Assembly: GCA_000818945.1 (NCBI GenBank)
Contig: KN805407.1
Span: 67,320 to 131,319, forward strand
Direction: 5' to 3'
Source of the DNA: Schizochytrium sp. CCTCC M209059
Taxonomy: Eukaryota > Sar > Bigyra > Thraustochytrida > Thraustochytriidae
DNA: 64,000 bases
The position numbers and the translations under genes were made by a program. Below, piece by piece: positions 27,487 through 37,300 of the stretch. The stretch's first letter is position 1. Every line of letters starts with the position of its first letter. The notes below the pieces were generated by a model, which saw only the letters and a program-made list of their open reading frames with translations, was not told the origin of the DNA and did no database searches.

Positions 27487-29193
27487 ATGGCGGCAAAGAC
27501 ACGCTCGTCCGCAAAGACTTCGTCACCTGCGGCGGCGGCGGCGGCGGCGGGGACGACCAAGACGCTGTCGCCGTCGGAACCGTCTTCGACAACGGAAAGC
27601 GGCGACACTCGAGGCGATGGGAGCAGCATCAACGCCCTCGTCCAGACCGTGGCAGGCGCTTGCGCCGTTGCAGCGCTCGCTTGGGCATTTTCTACGTACA
27701 GCGAGACCAAGGGAGGGGAGGTGAGCGTGTCAGGGATGGCCGAGGACGCCATTGCTCTCATCGAGGCACAAGGTGAGATGGGGCCAGTGTATTATACGAT
27801 CTTCTTGGCCATCTGGATTGCCTGTCTGCTGCCGTGCTCCATCGTGGAGGTCGTGCCCGGCTTTCTGTACGGCGTGAAGGTCGGCTTTGCAGTCTCACTC
27901 GTTGGCAAGATCCTCGGCGCGATGCTCAGCTTTCTCGTGTGCCGCATGTTTTTCAAAGCGACCTTGAAACGTTGGTTTTTCGACAATTACCCAACGATTC
28001 GCGTCGTCGGCAAGGCTGTCGAGGAAGAAGGTTTGCCTGTTCTTGTGGTCGTGCGCCTCTCGTACGTGCCCATGATTTTCAAAAACTATGGCATTAGCGT
28101 GCTTGATGTGGATTTTGCGCGCTTCGCGGCGTCGAGTGCGCTCGCGGGTGTGCCATTCAGCCTGTTGTGGGCGAGCTTGGGTGCCTCCTCGCATGACTTG
28201 CAAAGCATCTCTCGCGGAGAACGTTCGCTGCACGACATGCTTCCAGTGGACCCCATGCAACGTGTGATGCTTGGTGTTGCGGTCATTCTCGTTGTTGGCG
28301 TGGCGGTTTTGGTCGTCTCCAAGGTCCGCGCCAGGGTCAGCGAAAAGATGCGCAAGCTTGCGCTCAGCAACGACGAAGGCGATGCCAAGACCGCGGGGGC
28401 AATTTCAGAGGCCCTCAAGCAGAACGAGGAAGAGACGCTGGTGGCACGCGGACGTATTTGGTGGAATATTGGCGCGATTGGGGCAATCCTGCTCGCGGCC
28501 AGCGTTGGGTACTGGCAGCGTGAGTCGCTGCCCAGTCTTCAGGGTACAATGGTCAAGGCAGTGGACTGGATTCGCGCTCAAGGAAATGTGTGGGGTCCAA
28601 TCTACTACTCGCTTTTTCTTGCCGTGTGGGTGGCGGCCCTTTTGCCGTGCAGCGTGCTAGAGATGGTGCCCGGGTACCTGTTTGGCTTTCGCGTTGGCGT
28701 TGTCGTCTCCATTTTGGGCAAGAATCTTGGTACGGTGATGAGTCTTTTGCTCACTCGTTTCTTCTTGCGAAATATGGTGCAGAGGCGTCTGTTGACTCGT
28801 TTTCCGATTTTACGTACATTGGAAAAGGCTGTCAAGATGGAAGGTTTTCCCGTCATCGTTATGATTCGGTGCGCATATTTGCCCATGATCGTCAAGAACT
28901 ACGGTCTCGCTTCGCTTGACATTGATGTCTTCAAGATATGGATTGCCTCGATTGTCAGTTCGATTCCGTTCGCTGCGGCCTGGACTGCGGTGGGGGCGTC
29001 TGCGACGAATCTTGCCGACATTTTCGACGGCAAAATGAAGCTGCGTGACTTGCTTCCCGAGGACTCGATGCCGATTCTCCTCGTTGGTATCCTCGCGGGG
29101 GCGCTTTTTCTGTACGCGCTGGCCAGCTTCATGAAGCGCTTTCGCGAGATTCTGCGCGAGGCCGACGACGACGTTGTCGCCGCTGTCAAATAG
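27487..29193 (+). CDS. TVP38/TMEM64-like protein with two VTT (SNARE-associated) domains
   Basis: A 568-residue polytopic membrane protein containing the VTT/DedA-type domain twice. Copy 1 is about 60-285 and copy 2 about 325-555. Matching blocks in order: GPVYYTIFLAIWIACLLPCS / GPIYYSLFLAVWVAALLPCS; EVVPGFLYG / EMVPGYLFG; VSLVGKILGAMLSFLVCR / VSILGKNLGTVMSLLLTR; the arginine motif VVVRLSYVPMIFKNYG / VMIRCAYLPMIVKNYG; then LLWASLGASS / AAWTAVGASA. Related proteins (TMEM41, VMP1, DedA) act as lipid scramblases or affect lipid distribution; TVP38 is Golgi-linked. A single-chain tandem copy implies a fused dimer-like transporter (inference). The N-terminus is Ala/Ser/Thr-rich and disordered. The start ATG at 27487 follows aag and there is no intron. 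Confidence 0.87.
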   Translation: MAAKTRSSAKTSSPAAAAAAAGTTKTLSPSEPSSTTESGDTRGDGSSINALVQTVAGACAVAALAWAFSTYSETKGGEVSVSGMAEDAIALIEAQGEMGPVYYTIFLAIWIACLLPCSIVEVVPGFLYGVKVGFAVSLVGKILGAMLSFLVCRMFFKATLKRWFFDNYPTIRVVGKAVEEEGLPVLVVVRLSYVPMIFKNYGISVLDVDFARFAASSALAGVPFSLLWASLGASSHDLQSISRGERSLHDMLPVDPMQRVMLGVAVILVVGVAVLVVSKVRARVSEKMRKLALSNDEGDAKTAGAISEALKQNEEETLVARGRIWWNIGAIGAILLAASVGYWQRESLPSLQGTMVKAVDWIRAQGNVWGPIYYSLFLAVWVAALLPCSVLEMVPGYLFGFRVGVVVSILGKNLGTVMSLLLTRFFLRNMVQRRLLTRFPILRTLEKAVKMEGFPVIVMIRCAYLPMIVKNYGLASLDIDVFKIWIASIVSSIPFAAAWTAVGASATNLADIFDGKMKLRDLLPEDSMPILLVGILAGALFLYALASFMKRFREILREADDDVVAAVK

Positions 29194-29799
29194 CCTCGTT
29201 CTTTTCCTTTTCTCTTCTCTTTTTTTTACTGATTGCATCGTCCGCGGTTGTTGAAGTGTAGTAGTTTCCCACGAAAATGTAGTTGTCGTAGAAGTCATCG
29301 GATTGAATGACACTGTATATCTCCTTTCCTTCCTCGCGCAAAGGCATGTTCGAGACCATTTTCTTCGTCTCGCTTGTAATGATGACGACGATGACGCTGA
29401 TAGACATCGAAGAAAAAGAAGAAGAAGAAGCAGAAGCAGGAAAAAGAGAGGTGTGCGCCACACGTTACTCCCTATTTCCCTCCCCTTCATGGCTCGTTTC
29501 CTCCTGTGGCCCAACAGAGGCGGCGCGTGCACGATGAAGAGGTAAAGTCAAAGTACAACGCACTCGCAGCGCAGCGCGTGCACGCAACTCACTCGAAAGA
29601 GCAAAGCAAAGACGATTCGCGTTTAGGTGCGAGCACGCGGCGCAAGCAGACGGACGGGCGGGTGGGCGGGCGGGCAGGCGGGCGAGCGGACAGGCGCGTG
29701 GCAGGCGAGCGGCGCGGCGCGGCGGAGCTCCTGTACGGCGGCGAGACGTACAGAGGCCGTGGCCGGCCGTGGGGAGGAGAGAAAGGCACGCCGAGGGAG
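29194..29799. other. Intergenic between two plus-strand genes
   Basis: This stretch holds the 3' flank of the VTT gene and the leader of the CH-domain gene. It includes a gaagaagaagaagcagaagcag tract (29409-29435) and a GGGCGGGCGGGCAGGCGGGC run (about 29650-29690). The CH frame is open through part of it but without an ATG. Confidence 0.5.
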
Positions 29800-30504
29800 A
29801 TGCCGATGAAGGCCGCAGACGCGCGCAAGTCGAGCAGGTACTCGATGGAGCGCGAGGAGCTCGTCGCGGTGCACGACCGCGCGCTGCTCGAGCATTATGC
29901 GCAATGGGTCACGGAGATGACGGGCGTGCGTGTGCGGCGCAAGGCGTTCACGCAGGACCTTCTCGACGGTACGGCGCTCTGTTCTATTGTGGCCCGTGTC
30001 CCGGACAGCGGCGTCAAATCGTACAAGGATGTACGGCAGAGCCCTGCGCACATGCGCGCGTTCCATGCGCGCGATAACATGGTCAAGTTCCAGGACGCCT
30101 GCCGGCGTCTCGCGCTCCCGGATTCGCTCTCGACCGCTGATCTCGAGAGCGGTAACGTGCGAAAGGCTCTGTCCCTTATGGTCCATCTCGAGGAGCTTTG
30201 CGAAGATGAGGCACTCGCGCCGATTGGAGCTCCGGATGACGGCTATGACAGCGCCGCTGACGACGTCGATGAGGTCATGGTCGAACAAGAAATCGAAGAA
30301 GACGAAGTAGTGGCGGAACCGCCAAGCGTTCAGCCTCCTGAAGCAAAGCGACTGTCCTCGTCATCGTCTCGACGAAGGTCATCTCGACTCAGCAAGAGGT
30401 CCTCGAGGCGAGGAAGCAAACAGGAGGAAGAGGACCCCTTGCAGGCTATGCTGGGTCGCTTCAAGGACTTTTGTGGCTGCGATCGCTTCAAGACCTCCGG
30501 TTGA
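29800..30504 (+). CDS. Calponin-homology (CH) domain protein
   Basis: A 234-residue protein with one CH domain at about 25-135. Marks are WVTEMTGVRV, FTQDLLDGTALCSIVARV (the DG-x-x-LC helix), RDNMVKFQDACRRLALPDSL and VRKALSLMVHLEEL. Single CH domains of this type (transgelin or EB-like) bind actin or microtubules or serve signalling. The C-terminal 100 residues are acidic, then Arg/Ser-rich (SSSSSRRRSSRLSKRSSRR, RS-like, likely phosphorylated), ending in GRFKDFCGC, which could be lipidated on the CxC cysteines (inference). The first in-frame ATG is 29800, with a second at 29806; about 100 upstream codons are open but begin on GTG and are Arg/Gly low-complexity. The gene is intronless and convergent with the UPF0193 gene. 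Confidence 0.78.
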   Translation: MPMKAADARKSSRYSMEREELVAVHDRALLEHYAQWVTEMTGVRVRRKAFTQDLLDGTALCSIVARVPDSGVKSYKDVRQSPAHMRAFHARDNMVKFQDACRRLALPDSLSTADLESGNVRKALSLMVHLEELCEDEALAPIGAPDDGYDSAADDVDEVMVEQEIEEDEVVAEPPSVQPPEAKRLSSSSSRRRSSRLSKRSSRRGSKQEEEDPLQAMLGRFKDFCGCDRFKTSG

Positions 30505-30940
30505 CCACATTTTCTTTGATCAGTCAGAGAGAATGACAGCCCCGATTCATTAGCACACCTTTTACGACCCTTCCATCCCCCTTTTCCCCCTTTTTCTTTT
30601 CCCATGTTGCACTCCGTAGAGTAAGATTCCGTGAACAAATTAATAACAATCGTGCACATATATTTTCCGTTTGTTTTACGCAACTTTCATTGCTCATTGT
30701 CGTGACAACAAACAAAAAAGGAGGCAAGCAAGCCTTGAAGGAAATGACTCCTCAGCCCTCGAGAACGAGAGCTCAAGTCTCACTTTGTCTGGCTCCAAAG
30801 AATTACGACAAAGTATGAAGGAGCTTTGTAAGACGTTCTGGCCACACAGGCAAGCCCCGCGTAAAATTTTGACAGAGATTCATCCTCCTCACTGGTCTCA
30901 TAATCGCGCGACACATGGTGCCAGTCTTTGACCAATGAAA
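30505..30940. other. Convergent 3' intergenic region
   Basis: Lies between the CH-domain gene (+) and the UPF0193 gene (-). It is AT-richer than the genes, with no feature I can support. Confidence 0.5.
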
Positions 30941-31714
30941 CTAATGACGGACTTCCGAGCGCTGTTGTCGACGATCCGCCTCGAGAAGCTCATCGATCGT
31001 GCGCGATTGATCCATGAGCGAGTGGAGCTCAGCGCGCACCTTGGCAATAGCGTGAGCATTGGTATCGGGAAGAGAGTCGAGCAGGGCTTGCTTTTTCCCA
31101 ATAAGTGTCATGACCTCCTCAAAGTCGCTCTCGAGTTCCGATGTGCGGCGTCGCTCGGCAGCATAGGCAGCCCGGGTTTCTGCTTCGAGAGCTCGAAATG
31201 ATTTGCGCGGTGCGCGTCCCTGCAATAAGTTGGTCGGCAAGAGTCCTTGCGTTTCCCCGGGAAGTCCGGCCTCGGGAAGCGCCATGCCTCCCTTGAATTG
31301 AAATTGCAACTGCAACTTACGCTTCTCGGCGTCAAGGTTGTTATAACTCGCTCGTTTCATTGGCGCCTGCGACTTGGTGTTTTCTTCGGCGCGTCGTTCT
31401 TCTTCAATTTGCCAATGAGGTTTACGCATAGGGCGGTACTGTTGTGTTGCAGGATGATCATCGAGATCAGGCTGCTGGCTTTTGCTGCGATGCTTGGGCC
31501 CTACCTTGGGCACCTTGATGGCGCGTTTGGTGAGCACATTGTCCGCATTCTTGGCTGGCGCACCCCATGGTCTATCATGTACTGCCCGACGCCCTCCTTG
31601 TCCGCGACGAGCGTGTTGTTGCCTGTTCGTGTCTCCGGCCTCGATGCCTTGTGCTCTTCGAACAAGTTCGCGAATTTGCGCGGACGTCAGCGTTGCAGGT
31701 GCTGAGGAAAGCAT
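30941..31714 (-). CDS. UPF0193 (EVG1) family coiled-coil protein
   Basis: A 257-residue protein resembling the UPF0193/EVG1 family (human C22orf23), conserved mainly in organisms with motile cilia and of unknown function. The resemblance lies in three blocks in order: an N-terminal AQIRELVRRAQG helix; a middle NNLDAEKRKLQLQFQFKG segment (family pattern D-x-E-K-x-x-L-Q-x-x-F-x-x-G); and a C-terminal helical hairpin (SDFEEVMTLIGKKQALLDSL ... IAKVRAELHSLMDQSRTIDE). The protein is basic and Gln-rich. The start ATG at 31714 is in a cgcgATGC context. Its leader begins beside a GATC/ATCA repeat block. It is head-to-head with the metalloprotease across 2.6 kb. The family call is moderate because I rely on motif order. 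Confidence 0.65.
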   Translation of the reverse strand: MLSSAPATLTSAQIRELVRRAQGIEAGDTNRQQHARRGQGGRRAVHDRPWGAPAKNADNVLTKRAIKVPKVGPKHRSKSQQPDLDDHPATQQYRPMRKPHWQIEEERRAEENTKSQAPMKRASYNNLDAEKRKLQLQFQFKGGMALPEAGLPGETQGLLPTNLLQGRAPRKSFRALEAETRAAYAAERRRTSELESDFEEVMTLIGKKQALLDSLPDTNAHAIAKVRAELHSLMDQSRTIDELLEADRRQQRSEVRH

Positions 31715-31744
31715 CGCGGCCTCCTGCGCTTTCTTCGGCTTGAC

Positions 31745-31809
31745 TCAATTGATCGATCGATCAGTCGATCGATCAGTCAATCAATCAATCAATCGATCGA
31801 TCAATCGAC
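31745..31809. repeat. GATC / ATCA tetranucleotide repeat block
   Basis: Alternating gatcgatcgatcagtc and aatcaatcaatcaatc units form a self-complementary array about 30 bases upstream of the UPF0193 start codon. Confidence 0.9.
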
Positions 31810-31950
31810 AAACTCGCAGGCCTGGCTTGGCCTTCGGCCGCAGCTCACTGACTGCAAATGCGTGTGCATGTGCGTCGTGCACACATCGAAGTAATTGACG
31901 CCAGCAAAAATAAAAAATGTAGCCGTTGGCGTAAGCAGCCTGCTTTTTAA

Positions 31951-31973
31951 GTAGTAGTACGTACGTACGTAGT
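31951..31973. promoter_or_regulatory. TACGTA palindromic cluster
   Basis: gtagtagtacgtacgtacg followed by tagtc: overlapping TACGTA palindromes about 240 bases upstream of the UPF0193 start, in the divergent interval. Confidence 0.45.
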
Positions 31974-34343
31974 CAGTCTTTTCTTATGACCTGTTTCATC
32001 TCATCGACTCATCTCATGAATCGTGGGACTGAAGTTTCGGAGACGATCGACCTGGCTGGTAGACAGCACGCGGCGTACCAGACCAGACATGACCAGACCG
32101 ACCTACGAATGTATCTCGCTGGCTCGCTGGCGCGCGGGTCGGCTGGCTGCGCGTAGGTTCAATCGTTCGACGGATCACGCCGAGGTGCACGGTCGCCAGA
32201 CTCGTCCGGGCGCGCGAGGAGGCTCTGGCGCCGTGCGGGACCTGGCAAATGTCCCAAACCCACCGTGCACCTTCCCGCGGCCGGAAAGAACCGCCCCAAC
32301 GTGCTGCGCCCGCGCCGCACCGCACCGCACCGCGAGGCCGAGCCTCTGCGCGTGCGTCACCGCGCGAAGCCCGAGGAGACAGCCCGCCCGCCGCCCGCCG
32401 CGCTCTTGGCCGTCTCGCGGCGGCGGGACGATTTTGCGTGGCCCAAGCAAGCGAAGGATCCAAGAGGCGGGGGCTCGAGATTCTCCCTTGGGGCCTTGGC
32501 GAGCTTACTAGGTTATTTTTTGGGGTTCTATTATTTTTCGTCTTGTGAAATGAATTATTTCGTGTTATGTTATTATCTTCGACTGTATTTTAGTTGGATA
32601 AAGGAAAGAAAGCGAGGCGCGGAGTTCCATCCATGCCCTGCCGCCAGGACCCGTGGCGTTCGCTCTGCCGTGGCGTTCGTTTCACCGTGGCGCGGCGATC
32701 GTGCACACGCCCGCTCGTCTCGAGACGCGTCCACGACCTGCAGCGATCGAAGACCGCGAGCGAGCGAGTGAGTGCAAGTCGCCGTGGCGACTGCCAACTT
32801 GAAGGAGGCAACCTCCTCCTCCTTCGTACGACAAGTAGCTCGAATTCAGCCCGGCGCACGCAAGATTCCTGGGCCAGACCCGAACAGAGCAAGTTGCGAG
32901 GAAGCAGCGCAGGGAAGCAACTGCAAGCAAGCGTCGTCCGCGCTAGCCAGGCAGCCAGCCAGGCAGCCAGCCAGCCAGAAGGCTCACGCGCAGTCAGTCT
33001 CTTGCTCGCTCGTGGCCGTTTCGATCCGTGCCGCTCCCAAAGGAAAAAAATAAAATGATAGAAAACAAGTCCTCCATCCCGCCGCCGCTATCCCCCGCTC
33101 GCGCTCGTTTCGTTTCGTCTCGTTTCGACGCTCCTCACCCGCCACTCGGACTGCAGCTGGCCTGCAGGCCTACGCGAGAGCAGCACAGCCGCATGTGGCC
33201 GGCGGCTCTGGTCTTGGATTCGGGTCTCGATCGAAGTCGAGGTGGTTTTCTGGAGCTCGCGCCGCCACGCGCCCTCCTGAACTCCTCCTTTTTTTTTTTT
33301 TCCTTTCTTTTTCTTTTAATCTCTGTTTTCTTTTTCCTTTTTTCCCTTCAAAACTTGTACACCCGTGAGCACGGCACAGACTCCGAAGCTAGCCCCTCCA
33401 CCTCGGTGGCGCGCGTGCGGGGGCGGTACTGCGCGTGCTGCTTGCGAACATCAGAAATGTCTCTGGGTCCGGTGTGCAGCGAGGGTCACCCGGGGGGCTC
33501 GCAGCAAGTCTGGCGCGGGACCCTCGCTCGCTGCCTGTGCTGTGCTCGACCGCGGTCAAGAGACGGTTTCGGCGGGACGCGTTGCATCGCTGGCCGCTCT
33601 GTCGCTCGCTCGCTGGCGTCTTGCGTGCAGCAGCGCAGCATCAGCACCTGGCAGCTAGATAGCTCGCCGCACAGCTAGCTCTCTTGTGCACGGAAAGTTC
33701 TTCCCTCCAGCGCAGCGAGCGAGCGAGTGTCCTGTTCGGTGCCCTCCAATGGTTCATGATCATGCGCCTTCCCTTCCTCGTTTGCACATTCCCTTTCCTC
33801 CTCCTGGCTCGTGCATCCGCCACGTTCGTTCGTTCGTTCGTTCGTTCATTCATTCGCCCCGCACGAATAGTTAGTTCACTCGCACCCGTCAACCCGCGCA
33901 CGCGCAGAGTCGATCATTCGCCCGTTCAGTTCACTCTTTTCGCCGCGAGAAGAAAGCGAAAGAAGTATAAAAGAAACATAAATCGGGCACGTGCAGCCGG
34001 CCGGCGCACGCTCGCTCGCTCGGCCTTGCGCAAGCAAAGCAAAGCAGAGCAAAGCAAAGCAAAAGCGGAGCACAGCAATCCGCCTTCGCAGCCGCGCTCG
34101 CACGCACGCGAGCACGCGAGCACGCGAGCACGCGAGCACGCACGCGCGCGCACGGCTTTCCGCGCGGCGGCGGAGGGCGAGAGCCGAGCAGCGAGCGGGG
34201 CGGAGCCGCGCGATTGGAGGCGAGGCCGATCGAGCGTCGGCGCGAGGCCCTGCACCCGGGCCGGCTTCGTTCGGCACGTTCGCGCCCTGCTTTCCACGCC
34301 CGGCTCTCGCGGCCTGACAGCGAGCGAGCGCGAGACGAGCGCG

Positions 34344-37300
34344 ATGGACGCGCAGACCCAGAGACCGCCGCAGCGGAGACGCCGCCCGCGGATGCCGACG
34401 GCGCCCGCTGCTGCTGCTGCTTCTTCTTCTTCTTCTTCTTCTTCTTGGCCACAAACGCCACTTCAGGGCGCCATGCCCGGCCGCCAACCCCGCGCGCCCT
34501 GCTGCTGCTGCGCGACGACGCCAGCGCAAGACCCCTCGTCGGCGAGGTTGCCGCTGCCCGGAGTCCACCGCGCCCGCCGCCCCTCGAGCGTCGGCGAGCG
34601 CCGTGTGCATGGCGTGCGTACAACAGGTGCACGTGCAGCAGCAGGTGCACGTACAGTACAGGGGAGAGGGGCCGCGGCGCGGGGCGCGAGGCTGGTGGCG
34701 CTGGCCGGCCTCGCGATCGTGTACGCGCTGCTGGCCGGCCTCGCCCAGGCAGACGCGGGCCTCCGGGCAGAGACGGACCTCAGCTCGCTGTGGTGGCACC
34801 TGCAGGACGACGGGAGCCATGCCGACGAGGCCCGCGCCCTGTGGAGGAACAGGCGCCTGCAGGCCTCTGCGGGCGATATTGTGCAAAAGGCTTACGTTGC
34901 CATGAACGTGAGCGTGGTGAACGAGCTCACCGAAAATGTCGACGACGACTCGTCCTGGACAATCAAGCTCGCCCTCCCGAACGGCAACGAGACGAGCTGC
35001 ATCATGGAGAATTCGGCTATTCTTCCCGCCGCGCTGCGGAAAAAGTACCCGACTGTGCGCGCATGGAACGGCGCCTGCAGAGATGGCATCGAAGCGCATA
35101 TCAACATGGAAACCGATAAGGAGGATAGCCTGAGCGCCACCTTGCGCATGCGCGACGGTGAAATGTATTATGTGGACTCCACCGCACAAAACAGCTCTGT
35201 CTACATCATGTACAATGTTAGAGAAGCCCGCATCACACAATTAAACGCGAGCACAAACTCGAGCGCGATCGGCGACGGAGAACGTCCTGCCAACAGCTCA
35301 GGCACCTCAAACGCAACCTTCTCCTGCGGGACGCACGGCGACCCAGTCATTCCCGAAGAAGATGACGAGGGTGCCGATGCCGATGTCAACGCCACGTCTA
35401 GTGGTAATGGACGCCTGCGCCGCCTTGAAGGCGGCACGGTGTACTCTGCATCCTACAAGTTTCGCATGGCGCTTATCGCCAACAGAAACTACGCCGCCTA
35501 CCACGGCGGAAGCAAGGCTGCGGTCCTCAACGCCATGGGGACGCTCATGGCACGCGTCAATGGCATCTACTCACGCGAACTCGGCGTGTACTTTCAACTC
35601 ATTGACCGCAACGACGAGCTCATTTGTAGCGGCTCAACTTGCACCTTTCTTCTCCCCAACGACTCGTCACTCATCAACTACAACAAAGACTTTCTGGACC
35701 ACGTCGGCATCGACACCTCTGAATACGACATTGGCCACAGCGTCTCCACGGGCGCGGGCGGTGTCGCCACATATCCGTCACTGTGCTACACAAACAACAA
35801 GGCGCGCGGTACAACGGGGATTAGCAATCCTATTGGGGACTCGTTTGCCGTCGACTATGTTGCGCACGAGATCGGCCATCAGCTGATGGGGGCTCACAGT
35901 TTTAAGGACTGCGGCAGCCAACTCATGGCTGTGGCCGCTGTCGAGCCCGGATCCGGGTCCACGATCATGGGCTATGCAAACCTTTGCTCGGGACGCAACC
36001 TTCAGTCCTATTCGGACCCTTATTTGCACCCGGTCAACCTGCAGCAAATGCGCGATTTTCTCGAGACTCGCGTCGAGAAGGCTTCGGACTGCGGCGAGGT
36101 CGTCGTCACCGAGCGAGAGCGCCCCGTTGTATCCGTCATTGACGATGTCTGCACTGTGCCTGTTGGCAATGCTTTTCAGCTGCGGGGTGCCGCCAGCAAT
36201 GACGCTGCCAAGGAGTCAACTTTTGCATGGGACCGATCTGACACAGGCGCGCAGACCTACAGCGACACCTCGCTCGGCGATTTCCGCTCGTACATGCCCA
36301 TTGCCTCACAGTCGCGCTTCTTTCCCAACATGTTCAACCTCGTCAATGAAGTGACCTCGCTCTCGGAACATCTTCCGCAAACGGACATGAGCATGACCAT
36401 GCGCTTCACGGCGCGGTCTTACTTTAATGCCACCAAGTTGCTCGATGGGTATGCCAAGGACGTCATTGGCGACTTTGGTTACGAGGACGTCGAGGTCGAC
36501 TTTACGTCTTCGGTTGGACCGCTCCAGTTCACCACTGCGACGAAATCCGCGCTCTCTGCTGGGGTGACGCCTCTTGAATTCCAAACATTCAAGTGGGACG
36601 TCGCGAACACAGACACCATTTCCCCCAATGTGGAGATTCTCATGGCCATCGATACGCTCGTTAGCAAGCAAGCCTACGACTACTCTACGGACACCGTGGA
36701 CCTCGATTGGTGGCTCTTGGCCAAGGTTCCCAACACGGGAAGCGTTAGCTTGAAAATTCCGCTCATGGCCAACAACACTGCTCTCATGACGCACTTTATG
36801 ATTCGTTCGGCAGTGCACGACGTCTTTGACGGCGATCGAGGATGCTACTTTTTCGACCTTGCAACCTATTCCAAGGCCGAAGCCGTGAGCTCCTTGTCAC
36901 CGATTTCCAATGGCAACGCCACAACGCCAACGAGCGATATTGGAAGTATGACGGAGTCGCCATCTCCCAGCGATACAAGTGCAGATGATGGAAAGGCTTC
37001 GCTCATCCCCCTCGTCGGCGGCGGAACCGGAGCAGGTGTTGTCATCTTTGCGATCGCATTGTTTGCCTATCGTCGCAAAATGCGACGACGCAGCAACGCG
37101 CGGAGTGGAAGCCTCTCGGACCAACACGACTATTCCGAGCCCAAGCCGCCCCTGCTCAAGCGCTTCTCCAGCTCTTTTGCGTTCGGCAAGGGCAACGGAG
37201 GCGCCCCTGGCGAGTCTTCATTCCAAATGGCCTCGGCCGTCCACATGGGAGGGCCGTTCGACACTGTCACGGCTCAGCCCCAACGCGCAAACCTGTCGCA

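Larger units (their letters stand above)
31715..34343. promoter_or_regulatory. Long divergent intergenic region with simple repeats
   Basis: A 2.6-kb head-to-head interval with no recognisable gene. In order it contains the GATC/ATCA block (31745-31809), a TACGTA palindromic cluster (31951-31973), CAGCCAGGCAGC repeats (32946-32982), poly-T (33290-33320), (TTCG)n (33824-33856), (GCAAA)n-type units (34028-34062) and GAGCACGC repeats (34106-34142). The open frame leading into the metalloprotease is continuous from 33684 but starts on TTG, so I treat it as leader. Confidence 0.45.

Noticed and set aside
32946..32982. CRISPR-like or minisatellite array
   Set aside because: Simple (CAGC)(CAGG) slippage repeat without spacers; not a CRISPR array.
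33684..34343. 220-residue N-terminal extension of the metalloprotease frame
   Set aside because: Begins on TTG, is made of tandem-repeat translation, and internal methionines are poorly placed; the start at 34344 is preferred.
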